Shown: positions 49,454 to 59,219, counted from the first letter of the stretch. The stretch: 64,000 nt of DNA from Wolbachia endosymbiont (group E) of Neria commutata (GCF_964026735.1 NZ_OZ034692.1:248001-312000), one strand, 5' to 3'. The notes: generated by a model not told the origin, from the letters alone. Numbers and translations are program-made.

Positions 49454-50271
49454 ATGAATTAAATCACTATTAATTGTATATTGTTTGTTGTAATCACATA
49501 TTTATTGACATGTATTGTAGCTTGGAGCTTACCTCCACAATATGTAACATTACTCGCAGCATTCGTTCCAGGCACAGTTGCGATTTTTTTAACAATTTGT
49601 AATAAGCAAAAGGTGAAAAGCCTTTTTGAACGTAGTTCGCTAAAAACTGTTTATTAGGTGCTATGATCACAATAGCGATTATACTAATTTCCTATGGTAT
49701 TTCGTTAATTTATTAAGATTTTTCGTCTTTTCAAGGACGTTCCATGCTGGAAGAAGTAAAAGATCTAAGTGCAGAAAGTATGTTAATTATTGAACTGATC
49801 ACTTTTGTAATGATAGTTATTACTTTTATTAGCAAAGAGATTGGTTGGCGCGGTTATCTGCTGAAAAATCTTAAAAACCAAATACAGAATTTTTATGTGA
49901 GAGCAGTCGTTGTAGGTCTTATTTGGGGAATATGGTACATACCGATACTATATCAAGTTAGCAATTCAACTGTGCTTAAGGATGGACTTACATTTTCAAT
50001 TATTTTGACTCATATTCTTTGTTTTTGTGCAATGTCTATACTGTTTACCTGGTTATTTGAAAAAGATAACTCGATTTCGCCAGTAATTATTGTTCAGGCA
50101 GTAAGTTGTTTTGTGTGCACTGTTGATATGATACTATTGGGAAGTTATTTTCCCATGTCAACTTCCACTGCAGTGATTAGCCAGATATTCATGGCGATTG
50201 CTTATTTCGTCGTTGCAATTGGTGTTATTTGGTTTGATAAAAATAGGGGACGTTGTTTGAGTGATTCATAA
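49454..50271 (+). pseudogene. CPBP-family (CAAX-protease-like) membrane protein, decayed
   Basis: A start ATG at 49454 with an upstream GAGG is followed at once by a TAA (codon 3). The same frame continues with VVITYLLTCIVAW and LLAAFVPGTVAIFLTICN to a TAG at 49655-49657. Further stops lie near 49712, and then 49744-50271 is open. In the open part the metal-site motifs are altered: KEIGWRGYLL (usual EE..WRG) and GLIWGIWYIP (usual WG.WH.P). Both the N-terminal stops and the loss of catalytic Glu/His argue for a dead gene. Confidence 0.75.
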
Positions 50272-50289
50272 GCTAACCACTACTTGTAA

Positions 50290-50311
50290 TTCCAGTGCTT
50301 CGACACTGGAA
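50290..50311. repeat. palindromic repeat
   Basis: TTCCAGTG-CTTCGA-CACTGGAA is an 8-bp stem hairpin in the same family as the repeats at 55070 and 55182 (CCAGTG...CACTGG core). Confidence 0.6.
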
Positions 50312-50373
50312 TCCAGCGAACGTTGTTTGCAAAGACACGGCATTAGCAGGTTACCAGATGTGGAAGGAGAGGT

Positions 50374-50512
50374 AAAAGCAAAGCGGCTTAAAACTCTTAA
50401 GAGTCTTGCCCCATATGAATTTATATGCAACCAGTGCACACAATTTTCTGAGTTATTTATACTTAATCCATGCTATCATATTCTGGGACTGTACATCTTA
50501 TACAACCTCTAA
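50374..50512 (+). pseudogene. IS481-like transposase 3' fragment
   Basis: The frame encodes AKRLKTLKSLAPYEFICNQC and TQFSELFILNPCYHILGLYI, the C-terminal tail of an IS481-family transposase (RLK.L.GLTPYEFI pattern). Only the last ~45 codons remain. A longer fragment of the same type is at 52545. Confidence 0.75.
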
Positions 50513-50642
50513 ATTTATACCAGAAGAATTCTCTATAATAACTTAATAATTAGAGGGGGACTTTACACACAATTACTTATATTTTCCCTTAAGTTGACGT
50601 CATTGACTGAACAGATACTTGTATTATTAAAAACAATGAATT

Positions 50643-51846
50643 TTATAGTTTAGCTGCTAAGTTTCTCTCATTATATCTAAGCAGATTATATATAAAAATT
50701 GCAGCAATAGAGCATGTTATTGTTAATAATAAATTCGCTAAAATACCACAGTGAAAGAATCTTCCCACTATATAGATTCCAATGGCTCCAAATGCCATAT
50801 TGCAAAATGAAATAACGGCACTGCCAAGTCCTATATTTTTAATTGTTTCTAAAGCAGAAGTGACGTTGTTACTTATTATTAAGGCTAAGCCTATATTGCT
50901 TGGAATCCAAGCAGCTTGAAGGGTGAACACATTCAACTTGTTTATGAAATAAAAATACATAACTAAACTATCAGATATTATTGGCAACACTAAGCCTATT
51001 ATTAACATCCTTCTAACGCCTATTTTTGGTACATATCTTCTATTAACAAAAGTTCCGATTATATAAAATATAACGATAATTGATATGAGATATCCGAAAT
51101 ATTGCACTTCAACACCCATAGATTCAAATATGAAAGGATAGTTAGCAATGTATGCCCAAAGCCACATAAAAGTTAATCCGTGAATAGCTGAAAATCCAAG
51201 AAAACGGTAATTTCTAGAGATTTGAATATATTATTTAAAGATATTAGTAATTATAAGGCTTATACTAGTTTTATTTATGATCAGTGTTTCTTGTAACTTA
51301 AAATAAATCAGACTTAGCATAATGATTGCTGTGAGTGATATAATAAGAAATAAAAAACTCCAACTATACCCATGTGATATTATATAACTACCTACCACTG
51401 GTGCTATTCCAGGTGAAAGTGCTACAACCATATTCAATTTTGAAATTACCCTTGAGTAGTCACTACCTGAATACATATCTCTTATTGCTGCATATCCTAC
51501 AACGCCTGCAACACCAGCTCCCATTCCTTGTATAAAGCGAATGAATATAAAAAATACAATATTGTCAGCTAAGCAGCATATTACGCTTGCTAAAGTAAAA
51601 ATTGTCATACCAACCAACATTAGGGCCCCTACCATAATGGTCTGATAATGGTCCATAAATTAATCCTGATATTGCAAGTCCTACCAAATTAAAACTAATT
51701 GTAAGTTGTGCTATGTTACCTTTCACGTTAAAATAACTGGCAATGTTTGGTAGTGCCACTGAGTATAAGTCAGTTGCTATATCAGCAACTGCAACAGATA
51801 GTATCATGATAAGAGAAATAATATTTTGTGAAAGGACTACTGTCAC
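50643..51846 (-). pseudogene. MFS drug-efflux transporter (Bcr/CflA type), frameshifted
   Basis: Three minus-strand pieces line up as one ~400-residue transporter: 51846-51565 (SVALPNIASYFNV..., GLIYGPLSDHYGR, the loop 2-3 signature), 51656-51231 (RFIQGMGAGVAGVVGYAAIR, the Bcr-type motif) and 51167-50643 (six helices, the C-half). A frameshift near 51640 and a stop/frame break near 51200 separate them. Not functional as it stands. Confidence 0.85.
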
Positions 51847-51912
51847 TTAATGATTTACCTGATCAAAGAGATTTAATTATAACGTATTTCTTTCACTAGT
51901 ATACTAATTTGA

Positions 51913-52544
51913 GTAGCCCCCTGCAAAACAAGCAAAAAACAGATGAAAAACACTAAAAAGTGTATAAAATGAAAATTTTAGAAGAGTAAAATAGCAATAA
52001 GTTATGCAAAAGTTTCAAAGACCCAGTATATTTTTAGGCAATTAACGGGTCTGACAACATTACAAAAGACAGAACGCTGACACCAGAGAGGATTTTAAAA
52101 TTTTAGCAGACGTCACGGAGCAACCGATACAGCGGCCGAAAGACAGCAAAAAGCAAAAGAAAAGTTATTCCGGAAAAAAGAAAACGACTACCAGTAGATA
52201 GCATAAAATATGCTGATTCTGGGTATCAAGGTTGGCAGAAATTGCAGAAAAACGTTGTGATTCCATACAAAAAATACCATAAAAAGCCACTAACGGAGGT
52301 GCAAAAGGAGCATAATCGAAAGTTGGCATCGTTCAGGATGCGGGTGGAAAATAAGATTAGAGAGATCAAAATTTTTAAGATTATGTCAAATGTTTACCGC
52401 AATTTTCAGAAGAAATATAACTTGAGATTCAATATTACTGCCGGAATTGTGAATTTGCGGCATGGTTTTTAATAATTTTTGGGCTGGGGATTTCTTACCA
52501 GATTTTATCAGCAACTTGCTTTACGTTGTTTCGCAGGGGGTCTA
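51913..52544 (+). mobile_element. decayed ISL2-like IS copy
   Basis: The left end CCCCCTGCAAAACAAG and right end TTGTTTCGCAGGGGGTC are both present and flanked by TAG on each side, a possible target duplication. About 350 bp are missing in two internal deletions (after 52060 and after 52197). The C-terminal transposase piece is open from 52242 to 52472. A clear non-autonomous derivative. Confidence 0.85.
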
Positions 52545-52740
52545 GTGAAGAAATACTACTACAAGTCCCATAAGCAGCTTAAAGACCACTTATACAACTT
52601 TGTTATGGCCTATAACTACGCAAAAGACTTAAAACTCTTAAAGGTCTGACTCCTTATGAGTTTATATGTAACCAGCTATCTACAGAATTATTTATACTTA
52701 ATCCATGCCATCATACTCTGGGACTGTATATCAGAAACTT
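52545..52740 (+). pseudogene. IS481-like transposase 3' fragment
   Basis: It begins exactly at the ISL2-like IS end. The first frame encodes KKYYYKSHKQLKDHLYNFVM and AYNYAKDLKLLK. After a one-base shift it continues as GLTPYEFICNQLSTELFILN, then PCHHTLGLYI. This is the C-terminal third of an IS481-family transposase. Confidence 0.8.
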
Positions 52741-52850
52741 GGCTCTACATTATCAGAATTAGTTTTAGCATTCTCTATTTATTGTATTTATGTTTATAGT
52801 ATTTAAAATCTATGGTAGACTTAAAAATTTATTAAATTATAACATAGCAC

Positions 52851-53114
52851 ATGATAAAAGATGAGAAATTGAAAACAATTTTTGAGGTAGAAGGAGCAAT
52901 AACTGCTTCACTACCGGCAGCAGAATTTAGGGTAAAATTGGATAATGAGCATGAGATTATCTGTCACGTATCTGGTAAAGTAAGAAGGAGTAAGATACGC
53001 ATCATTATAGGTGATAGGGTATTAGTTGAAATGAGCATATACGATAGGAATGCAAAAAAAGGTCGAATAATCAGAAGGCTTAAAGGCACAAGTGAAAGAA
53101 CAATATCTAAGTAA
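52851..53114 (+). CDS. infA: translation initiation factor IF-1
   Basis: This 87-residue S1/OB-fold protein binds the ribosomal A-site during initiation. Family text is clear: [20 protein letters not shown], the [20 protein letters not shown] strand pair, and GRIIRRLKG at the C-terminus. It is slightly longer than the usual 72 residues, with extra residues at the C-terminus overlapping maf. Intact. Confidence 0.96.
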   Translation: MIKDEKLKTIFEVEGAITASLPAAEFRVKLDNEHEIICHVSGKVRRSKIRIIIGDRVLVEMSIYDRNAKKGRIIRRLKGTSERTISK

Positions 53115-53715
53115 TCTAATCCTTGCTTCATCATCGAAAAGGCGAATAGCTTTATTAGAACAAATTAATATTAAACCTGGCTTAATCTTGCCAGCAGATA
53201 TAGATGAAACTCCTTTAAAAAAGGAATTGCCAAAGGATTACTCAATTCGCATCGCAAAAAGTAAAGCTGAAAAGGTGCAAAGCTTAAAACCGAATTATTT
53301 TGTGCTTGGTGTCGATACGGTTGTTGCTTGTGGAAAGAGAATATTGCCTAAGGCTGAAAATATTGATCAAGCGGAAAAATGTATTCGTTTATTGTCAGGA
53401 AGAAGGCACAGAGTGTACACTAGCATCTGTTTATCAACTACAGGTGGAGCTAAACAGCATCTTAGAACTGTAGTTACAATAGTAAAATTTAAGTGTTTAA
53501 GTGAGCGAGAAATTCAATACTATTTAATGTCAAAAGAGTGGGAAAACAAAGCTGGTGGGTGTAATATACAAGGCCTTGCTGGAATGTTTGTATTATTTTT
53601 ACGTGGCTCCTATTCTTCTGTGATAGGTTTGCCATTACATGAAACTTATTGCTTGCTAAGCAATTATTTTAGCCTCAATTCCTCAAGCCATGGACTTGTA
53701 GCTCATAGCGGTTGA
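53092..53715 (+). CDS. maf: Maf-family nucleotide pyrophosphatase
   Basis: This is a house-cleaning pyrophosphatase that acts on non-canonical or modified nucleotides. Start GTG 53092 overlaps the infA end by 23 bp; the family start ([17 protein letters not shown]) lies 7 codons in. [36 protein letters not shown] and [12 protein letters not shown] are the family motifs, with the catalytic Asp in GVDTVV. 207 residues, usual length. Overlap with infA implies translational coupling. Confidence 0.93.
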   Translation: MKEQYLSNLILASSSKRRIALLEQINIKPGLILPADIDETPLKKELPKDYSIRIAKSKAEKVQSLKPNYFVLGVDTVVACGKRILPKAENIDQAEKCIRLLSGRRHRVYTSICLSTTGGAKQHLRTVVTIVKFKCLSEREIQYYLMSKEWENKAGGCNIQGLAGMFVLFLRGSYSSVIGLPLHETYCLLSNYFSLNSSSHGLVAHSG

Positions 53716-53773
53716 GTCAACAGACCTTTTGATCATAAAAATTTGATCATAGGGAAACCTTTTCTTGGGTTGG

Positions 53774-55009
53774 CTATATTAGCTCTAACTTGCAGTCAAT
53801 TAATTGCAGCTCACTAACCCAGTTATTTTTTTCCTGATTAAGCCTATCATCTAATATTGCCTGCCTTATTGATTCCATCAGATTATTCATGAAGAAGACG
53901 TTGTGAATAGTAATGAGTGTATAGGCTAGCAGCTCTTTGGCTTTTAGTAGATGATGTATATAAGCTCTTGAATGTTTTTTACATGTAAAACACAAACAAT
54001 CACTTTCAATCGGATTATCATCCAATTCGAATTGCTGATTTCGCAAATTAATATGCTCTTTGCACTTTGAAGAAATAGAATTCCTATTTTTCACTTTAAT
54101 TAATGCTCCGCCATGCCTTGCTAAACGAGTTGGATGTACGCAATCAAATGTATCAATTCCAAGGTTCACTCCATTAAAAATGTCTACAATTCCACCAATA
54201 CCAAGCAAATGAGTAGGTCTATCCTTTGTCAAATGCTCCATAGTAAAAGAAACCACATCTTGCATCTGCTCTTTACTTTGTCCCAGTGATCCACCTATTG
54301 CCTGACCGAAAAATGGTAAACTATTAATGAAATCGCAGCTTCTCTCGCGTAAATCTTGATATACTCCTCCTTGGCTAATTCCATAAAGTTTCTGTTTACC
54401 GCAGTGATTTTTTTCAAATTCTTTTAAAGAACGCTCAGCCCATCTGTGGCTCATTAGCATAGATTTCTCTGTGTATTCTTTGCTTACGTGAAATGGAGTG
54501 CATTCGTCCAAAACCACAATTAAATCTGCACCTAGTTTTTGTTGAATTTGTATAGATTCCTCAGGAGTTAAACAATAAGTTTTACCATTAATATATGAGC
54601 GAAAAATTGCTCCATCTTCATTAATTTTTATGAGCGTTTTTTGTTTCTTCCTTACCCCTTTAATCTCCTCTGAGACTGATCCATGACCCAAGCTGAATAT
54701 TTGATATCCACCTGAATCAGTGAGCATTGGTTTATTCCACCCAATCATCTTGTGCAAACCGCCAAGTTTTGCAACCGTATCCTCTCCTGGCTGAAGCATT
54801 AAATGATAAGTATTAGAAAGTATTATCTGAGTGCCAGCTTCATTTATTCTTTCAATGTCTGTAGCTTTAATTGCAGCTTTTGTTGCACAGAATATAAATG
54901 CTGGTGTTTCTATATTACCATGCGGTGTTCTTATTATACCAACTCTCGCAGAGCCTGACTGCTTAGTTATTTTAAACGAGAATTCTTCTTTGATTTCTTG
55001 CATAACCAT
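53774..55009 (-). CDS. tgt: queuine tRNA-ribosyltransferase
   Basis: This enzyme exchanges G34 for a queuosine precursor (preQ1) in tRNA-Asp, -Asn, -His and -Tyr. It has 411 residues, about 35 more than usual, at the C-terminal end. TDSGGYQIFSLG carries the catalytic Asp region, GIGGIVDIFNGVNLGIDTFD, then CVHPTRLARHGGAL, is the second active-site loop, and SDCLCFTCKKHSRAYIHHL is the zinc site. Start ATG 55009 or the ATG two codons later. Convergent with maf, 58 bp apart. Confidence 0.95.
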   Translation of the reverse strand: MVMQEIKEEFSFKITKQSGSARVGIIRTPHGNIETPAFIFCATKAAIKATDIERINEAGTQIILSNTYHLMLQPGEDTVAKLGGLHKMIGWNKPMLTDSGGYQIFSLGHGSVSEEIKGVRKKQKTLIKINEDGAIFRSYINGKTYCLTPEESIQIQQKLGADLIVVLDECTPFHVSKEYTEKSMLMSHRWAERSLKEFEKNHCGKQKLYGISQGGVYQDLRERSCDFINSLPFFGQAIGGSLGQSKEQMQDVVSFTMEHLTKDRPTHLLGIGGIVDIFNGVNLGIDTFDCVHPTRLARHGGALIKVKNRNSISSKCKEHINLRNQQFELDDNPIESDCLCFTCKKHSRAYIHHLLKAKELLAYTLITIHNVFFMNNLMESIRQAILDDRLNQEKNNWVSELQLIDCKLELI

Positions 55010-55064
55010 AGTTTTAGTGAAAGATTAGCAGCCCTACCTGACGTCATCCAAGTAGCCATCCTCT

Positions 55065-55233
55065 TGTCATCCCAGTGCGTGACACTGGGATCTAAGCATA
55101 AAAACATTTGCAAACTATACAATAGACAACGGATTCTAGGAATGTATGTAAAAATAATGTTCATGGTGAAAACAAGGTGGATCCCAGTGTCGGAGCACTG
55201 GGACGACAGGAAAAAAAGGCACTGGGATGACAA
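55065..55233. repeat. composite palindromic repeat cluster
   Basis: TTGTCATCCCAGTGC (55065-55079) and GCACTGGGATGACAA (55218-55232) are inverted to each other and flank the block. Inside are ATCCCAGTG-CGTGA-CACTGGGAT (55070-55092) and TCCCAGTG-TCGGAG-CACTGGGA (55182-55202). These are the dispersed palindromes typical of Wolbachia spacers, between tgt and nuoE. Confidence 0.8.
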
Positions 55234-55282
55234 AACTTGAGTAGTATCTGTAATTACAGAGGGTTTTGCAATAGGTCTATTA

Positions 55283-55783
55283 TTATTCATTTGAAAGTTC
55301 TGTTATGATTTCTTCTACTTTTTCAGGAGTGAGATTTTCGTAAAAATCATTGTTGATCTGCACAACAGGAGCATTAACACATGCACCAAGACATTCCACC
55401 TCTTTTAAAGTGAATAGATTATCTTTAGTAGTCTGACCAACTTCGATCCTTAACTTTTTCTTGAAAGTGTTTAAAACTTTTTCGCTATTACAGAGCCAGC
55501 AGGGAGTAGTTCTACAAACCTGCACCAAATATTTACCCACAGGTTTGAGATTATACATAGTGTAAAAATTTGCTACCTCGTATACCCGAATATGCGGAAT
55601 ATTTAACATATCAGCAACATAGCACATAGCAGGTTCAGATACCCATCCACACTGCTCTTGAACCAAATATAATAAAGGCATAACAGCGCTGCCTTTTCTA
55701 CCTTTTGGGTACATCCCTATAAACTTTTTTGCTTTCTTAAGATTCTCTGCTGTAAAACTAAATAGTTCTTCTTTTTCGGCCAT
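55283..55783 (-). CDS. nuoE: NADH-quinone oxidoreductase subunit E
   Basis: This is the 24-kDa [2Fe-2S] subunit of the complex I peripheral arm. It has 166 residues. The iron-sulfur ligands are seen as CRTTPCWLC near residue 96 and ECLGACVNAP near 135 (C....C then C...C). FTMYNLKPVGKYLVQVC is the usual strand before. No other nuo gene is adjacent, as is common in Wolbachia where the nuo genes are scattered. Intact. Confidence 0.95.
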   Translation of the reverse strand: MAEKEELFSFTAENLKKAKKFIGMYPKGRKGSAVMPLLYLVQEQCGWVSEPAMCYVADMLNIPHIRVYEVANFYTMYNLKPVGKYLVQVCRTTPCWLCNSEKVLNTFKKKLRIEVGQTTKDNLFTLKEVECLGACVNAPVVQINNDFYENLTPEKVEEIITELSNE

Positions 55784-55957
55784 TAATGGGACTCGTGTGA
55801 ATTTTAACAGATTATATCTGAAGAACTAATAATTGCAATTGTTGGTTCTTTAGGAGATCAAAATCTACTATCGTCCAAAGTAGAACTTCCTCCCCTTAAT
55901 CATTTGTAGGCTTATATTCACTTTTTAGTATAAAATGTGGCATTTTTACAGCGTTGA

Positions 55958-56637
55958 ATGTTTATAATGCATAGAAAAATTGGAATTTATTTTTCTATTT
56001 TTTCTGCCTTTGCGTTAGAGGATAACATATGTATACTCTTTGATCCATACTTAAACATCATTGTTTTTACAACTAATAAAGTTTCTATTTCTGATATCAG
56101 GTTAATAATAAAAAAAAAGCTAATTTAATTTCACGGAAGAAAGAATATTTTTTACATTTACTGAATTCTGTTGTTGATTCCAAATGTATTTATCTTGGAA
56201 GAGAATTCAAACTTTGTATCGTAAAATCTAACTCAGATTATGTAAAACTTTATCATGGAATAGTTCATATATACAGTAAATCTGCGTTAAGCAACACGAG
56301 AATAAATTCTATTATAAGTGGTTGGTATAAACAGTGTGCACGTATAAAATTTAATGAAAGGCTGAGCGAGTGCTTATTTTATTTAACAGCTATAAAAAAA
56401 ATGAGAATTCCTAGCTTAACTATAAGATTATGCCATTTGAAAAGCAAAATTTTTCGTTACGAAGAAGTGACTTATGTATTAGCACTCAATGTTAGTTTAA
56501 TTAAAACACCAATTTCTTTTATTGATTACATTATATACTACTTAATATTCCATTTTGTGCTGAAGGGCAAGCAGAGCAGTTTCAGTTTTATCGACATATT
56601 ACCCAAGAATATTAAGAAAAGCATGTTAATTCTTTAA
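55958..56637 (+). pseudogene. YgjP-type (DUF45) metallopeptidase, frameshifted
   Basis: The first frame (ATG 55958 or 55967; SIFSAFALEDNICILFDPYL...) ends after an A9 tract at about 56109-56117. After a one-base shift it continues to 56637 with RINSIISGWYKQCARIKFNE, LTIRLCHLKSKIFRYEE and LALNVSLIKTPISFIDYII, the DUF45 pattern. The zinc motif HEL.H is replaced by YYLIFHF, so the active site is lost as well as the frame. A convincing decayed gene. Confidence 0.7.
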
Positions 56638-56714
56638 TCTTATTTAAGATTTTTATTGACATTGGCATATTAAAATGGTCATAATAGCATATTGTTAATA
56701 TTTTAATTAAGATT

Positions 56715-57440
56715 ATGAATATATTAGGAACAGTGCTCAGTTATATTTACTCAAATTTTAATCCATTCAATTATATCCCTCAAAATTTTAATCCAGTAGA
56801 CACAAAATTTATTAAGGGAAATGATGTTGCTTATGGACTCGGCTATCAAGATAAAGATGATGGCACCAGTGAAGTAAAATTACTTATAAGTCCATCATAT
56901 CAATTAGACACATACGAATGGGATACAGGCATTAGTGTACCAAGTGAATTTAAAAATCAATTATCTCTTAAGTTAATAAAAGATACAGTTGAAACAGGTA
57001 AAGAAGATTTAGCTGAAACAGATAAAATTGCAATCATTTCTTCTACAGATAAAGGATTATCACTCAATATTTATGAAGTTAAGCTACCAGGTGCTATTTT
57101 AGTTGAGCTTTTAAGTACAACAAAATTACAAAAGAATAAGGAGAATAACAATCTTGCAAATTCAGGTAATCGCTACTCTAATCCACAAGTAGTAACACTT
57201 GATAATGGGGATGTGGTTGTAATTGCTAAGAATTTAAAAGATAAAACTTTAGTTTCTTGGTATTTAAAATCTGAAAACGGAAAATTTGAAGCATTAGCCG
57301 GAAGTAATGGTATTACAGAAAGAAAATTATTGCAGTTAAGTAATACTGGCAATCAATTCGTATTAAATGGAAACACCCTACTTTATTCACAAGACCCCCT
57401 GCGAAACAACGTGAAGCAAGTTGCTGATAAAATCTGGTAA
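56715..57440 (+). CDS. unknown beta-rich protein truncated by an IS
   Basis: This 241-residue frame has no signal peptide; the N-terminal 30 residues are Asn/Pro/aromatic rich. The rest alternates short strands with repeated phrases such as VVTLDNGDVVVIAKNLKDKT and FVLNGNTLLYS, suggesting a beta-propeller-like fold that is cut short. The last 14 residues (PLRNNVKQVADKIW) are read from the ISL2-like IS end, the same tail as on the gene at 660-2003. The native 3' end is missing. Confidence 0.6.
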   Translation: MNILGTVLSYIYSNFNPFNYIPQNFNPVDTKFIKGNDVAYGLGYQDKDDGTSEVKLLISPSYQLDTYEWDTGISVPSEFKNQLSLKLIKDTVETGKEDLAETDKIAIISSTDKGLSLNIYEVKLPGAILVELLSTTKLQKNKENNNLANSGNRYSNPQVVTLDNGDVVVIAKNLKDKTLVSWYLKSENGKFEALAGSNGITERKLLQLSNTGNQFVLNGNTLLYSQDPLRNNVKQVADKIW

Positions 57441-58372
57441 GAAATCCCCAGCCCAAAAATTATTAAAAACTATGCCTCAAATTCACAATTCCTGCTATAA
57501 TATTAAATCTCATGTTGTATTTCTTCTGAAAATTGCGGTAAACATTTGACATTATTTTGAAGATTTTTATCTCGCGAATCTTATTTTCCACACGCATCCT
57601 GAACGATGCCAGCTTCCGATTATGCTCCTTTTGCTCCTCCGTTAGTGGCTTTTTACGGTGTTTTTTGTACGGAATCACAACGTTTTTCTGCAGTTTTTGC
57701 CAACCTTGATACCCAGAATCGGCATATTTTATGCTATCTTTGGCCAACAATTTTTCCTGTTTCCTTATGCGAAAATCATGCATTTGACCTCTATGCGACT
57801 TCGAAATCGACAGAATTTGCCCATTTCCCTCGATCACAATTTCGGTTTTTATTGTGGTTGCTTTCTTTTTTCCGGAATAACTTTTCTTACGTTTTTTGCT
57901 GTCTTTCGGCCGCTGTATCGGTTGCTCCGTGACGTCTGCTAAAATTTTTAAAATCCTTTCTGGCGTCAGCGTTCTATCCTTTTTTATAGTAATTTTTTTG
58001 GCCAATAATGGCTACATTTTCTTAAAAAGTCGGCAAATATTTGAGTTGTGCAAATTAAACAAAAACCCTAAAAATGGATGCGTTATGTACGTTCTGTAAT
58101 AAATTAGAACACATAAAATCCTGTCTTCTAGCTCCTCAACATGCGATTTTCTTCCGTGACATTTCTTTTTCGCCTCCATTTTTTCCCACTCTGGACGCAC
58201 TTTTGCCACAATTTTTTCAAATTCTTCTGTTGTCAGACCCGTTAATTGCCTGAAAATATACTGGGTCTTTGAAACTTTTGCGTAACTTATTGCCATCTTC
58301 CCTCTTCTAAAACTTTCATTTTACATGCTTTTTAATGTTTTTCATCTGTTTTTTACCTTTTCGCATGGGGTC
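57393..58372 (-). mobile_element. ISL2-like IS, full-length copy
   Basis: About 980 bp runs from GACCCCCTGCGAAAC to GCATGGGGTC; the imperfect terminal repeats are GACCCCCTGCGAAAC and GACCCCATGCGAAAA. No target duplication is obvious (CAA on the left, TAT on the right), which would fit recombination between copies after insertion. The overlapping part is identical to bases 1-706. Confidence 0.9.
57463..58296 (-). pseudogene. ISL2-like transposase interrupted by one in-frame TAG
   Basis: The N-half (58296-58012) starts MAISYAKVSKTQYIFRQLTG and has a helix-turn-helix-like region. It ends CRLFKKM followed by TAG. The same frame continues PLLAKKITIKKDRTLTPERI and on through DSGYQGWQKLQ to the end at 57463, about 277 codons in all. 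At 14600 the homologous codon is GAG. So one nonsense codon separates the DNA-binding part from the catalytic part. Confidence 0.9.
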
Positions 58373-59219
58373 TATTCTTGTTTATGAGATTTACATTGTT
58401 GCTTTTTGCTGCAAGAAGTCCCACCGAATCAACAAAGCCAAAATTGGCTGCATAATGTAACGGTGTATTACCTTCATTATCTGGAATATCAACCTTTGCT
58501 CCTCCGTTTACTAAAATATCTATCATTTCATTATCTACTTCCCAAAAAGTAGCATGGTGCAAAGGTGCTTTTCCTTCGTTATCTTGCGCATTAATATCAA
58601 TAGCTTCTTCTGTTAATAGCCTACTTATAACCTCGGTGTGGCAATGAAAGACAGCATAGTGTAATGGGGTTTTCCCTTGGTTATCTTTTGTATTCACATT
58701 AATAGATTTTTCTGCCAACAGTACATCCACAATGCCGGTATTATCATACTTAGCAGCACAGTGTAATGGAGTTTTGCCCTTTTTATCTTCAATGTTTGGA
58801 TCTGCCCCCGCCTTTAAAAATAAATATACTGCCGAAATATTGCGTGTTGCAATTTTCTCCAACACTGTTCTTTTTCCTTCTCCTCTTCTTAGGTTAAGTA
58901 CTACTTGCAGGTCTGGATCATTTTTATTAGCATTCAAAAATTCTTCAAGCCGCTTAGTATCAGCATGATCATAAAGGAAATCATTATGATTATAGAAATC
59001 TAAATAATAGCAATTAATGCTCTTCAGTGCTGTTAATAACCCTTGATCTAGCTTGTGTTGATTTTCTGTTAATACTACTTCCTCTGAAAGCCACTCATCT
59101 ATTTTCTCTCTCCACGCTAAATCATACAGTGTCGAGTTTTTTGCCTGCGGATGATCAAAATAAATTTCCTTTATATTTTCTAGAAATAATTTATTACCCT
59201 TTCTATTTTCATCAACCAT
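58353..59219 (-). CDS. ankyrin-repeat protein truncated by an IS
   Basis: This is a 288-residue protein. Residues 1-115 are helical and unassigned. Ankyrin units run from about 118: RTVLEKIATRNISAVYLFLK, GKTPLHCAAKYDN, GKTPLHYAVFHCH, GKAPLHHATFWEV, GNTPLHYAANFGF. The protein then runs into the IS, and the last six residues (RPHAKR) and the stop are encoded by the IS left end (AGACCCCATGCGAAAAGGTA). More repeats were probably present once. No signal peptide or membrane helix. Confidence 0.85.
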   Translation of the reverse strand: MVDENRKGNKLFLENIKEIYFDHPQAKNSTLYDLAWREKIDEWLSEEVVLTENQHKLDQGLLTALKSINCYYLDFYNHNDFLYDHADTKRLEEFLNANKNDPDLQVVLNLRRGEGKRTVLEKIATRNISAVYLFLKAGADPNIEDKKGKTPLHCAAKYDNTGIVDVLLAEKSINVNTKDNQGKTPLHYAVFHCHTEVISRLLTEEAIDINAQDNEGKAPLHHATFWEVDNEMIDILVNGGAKVDIPDNEGNTPLHYAANFGFVDSVGLLAAKSNNVNLINKNRPHAKR

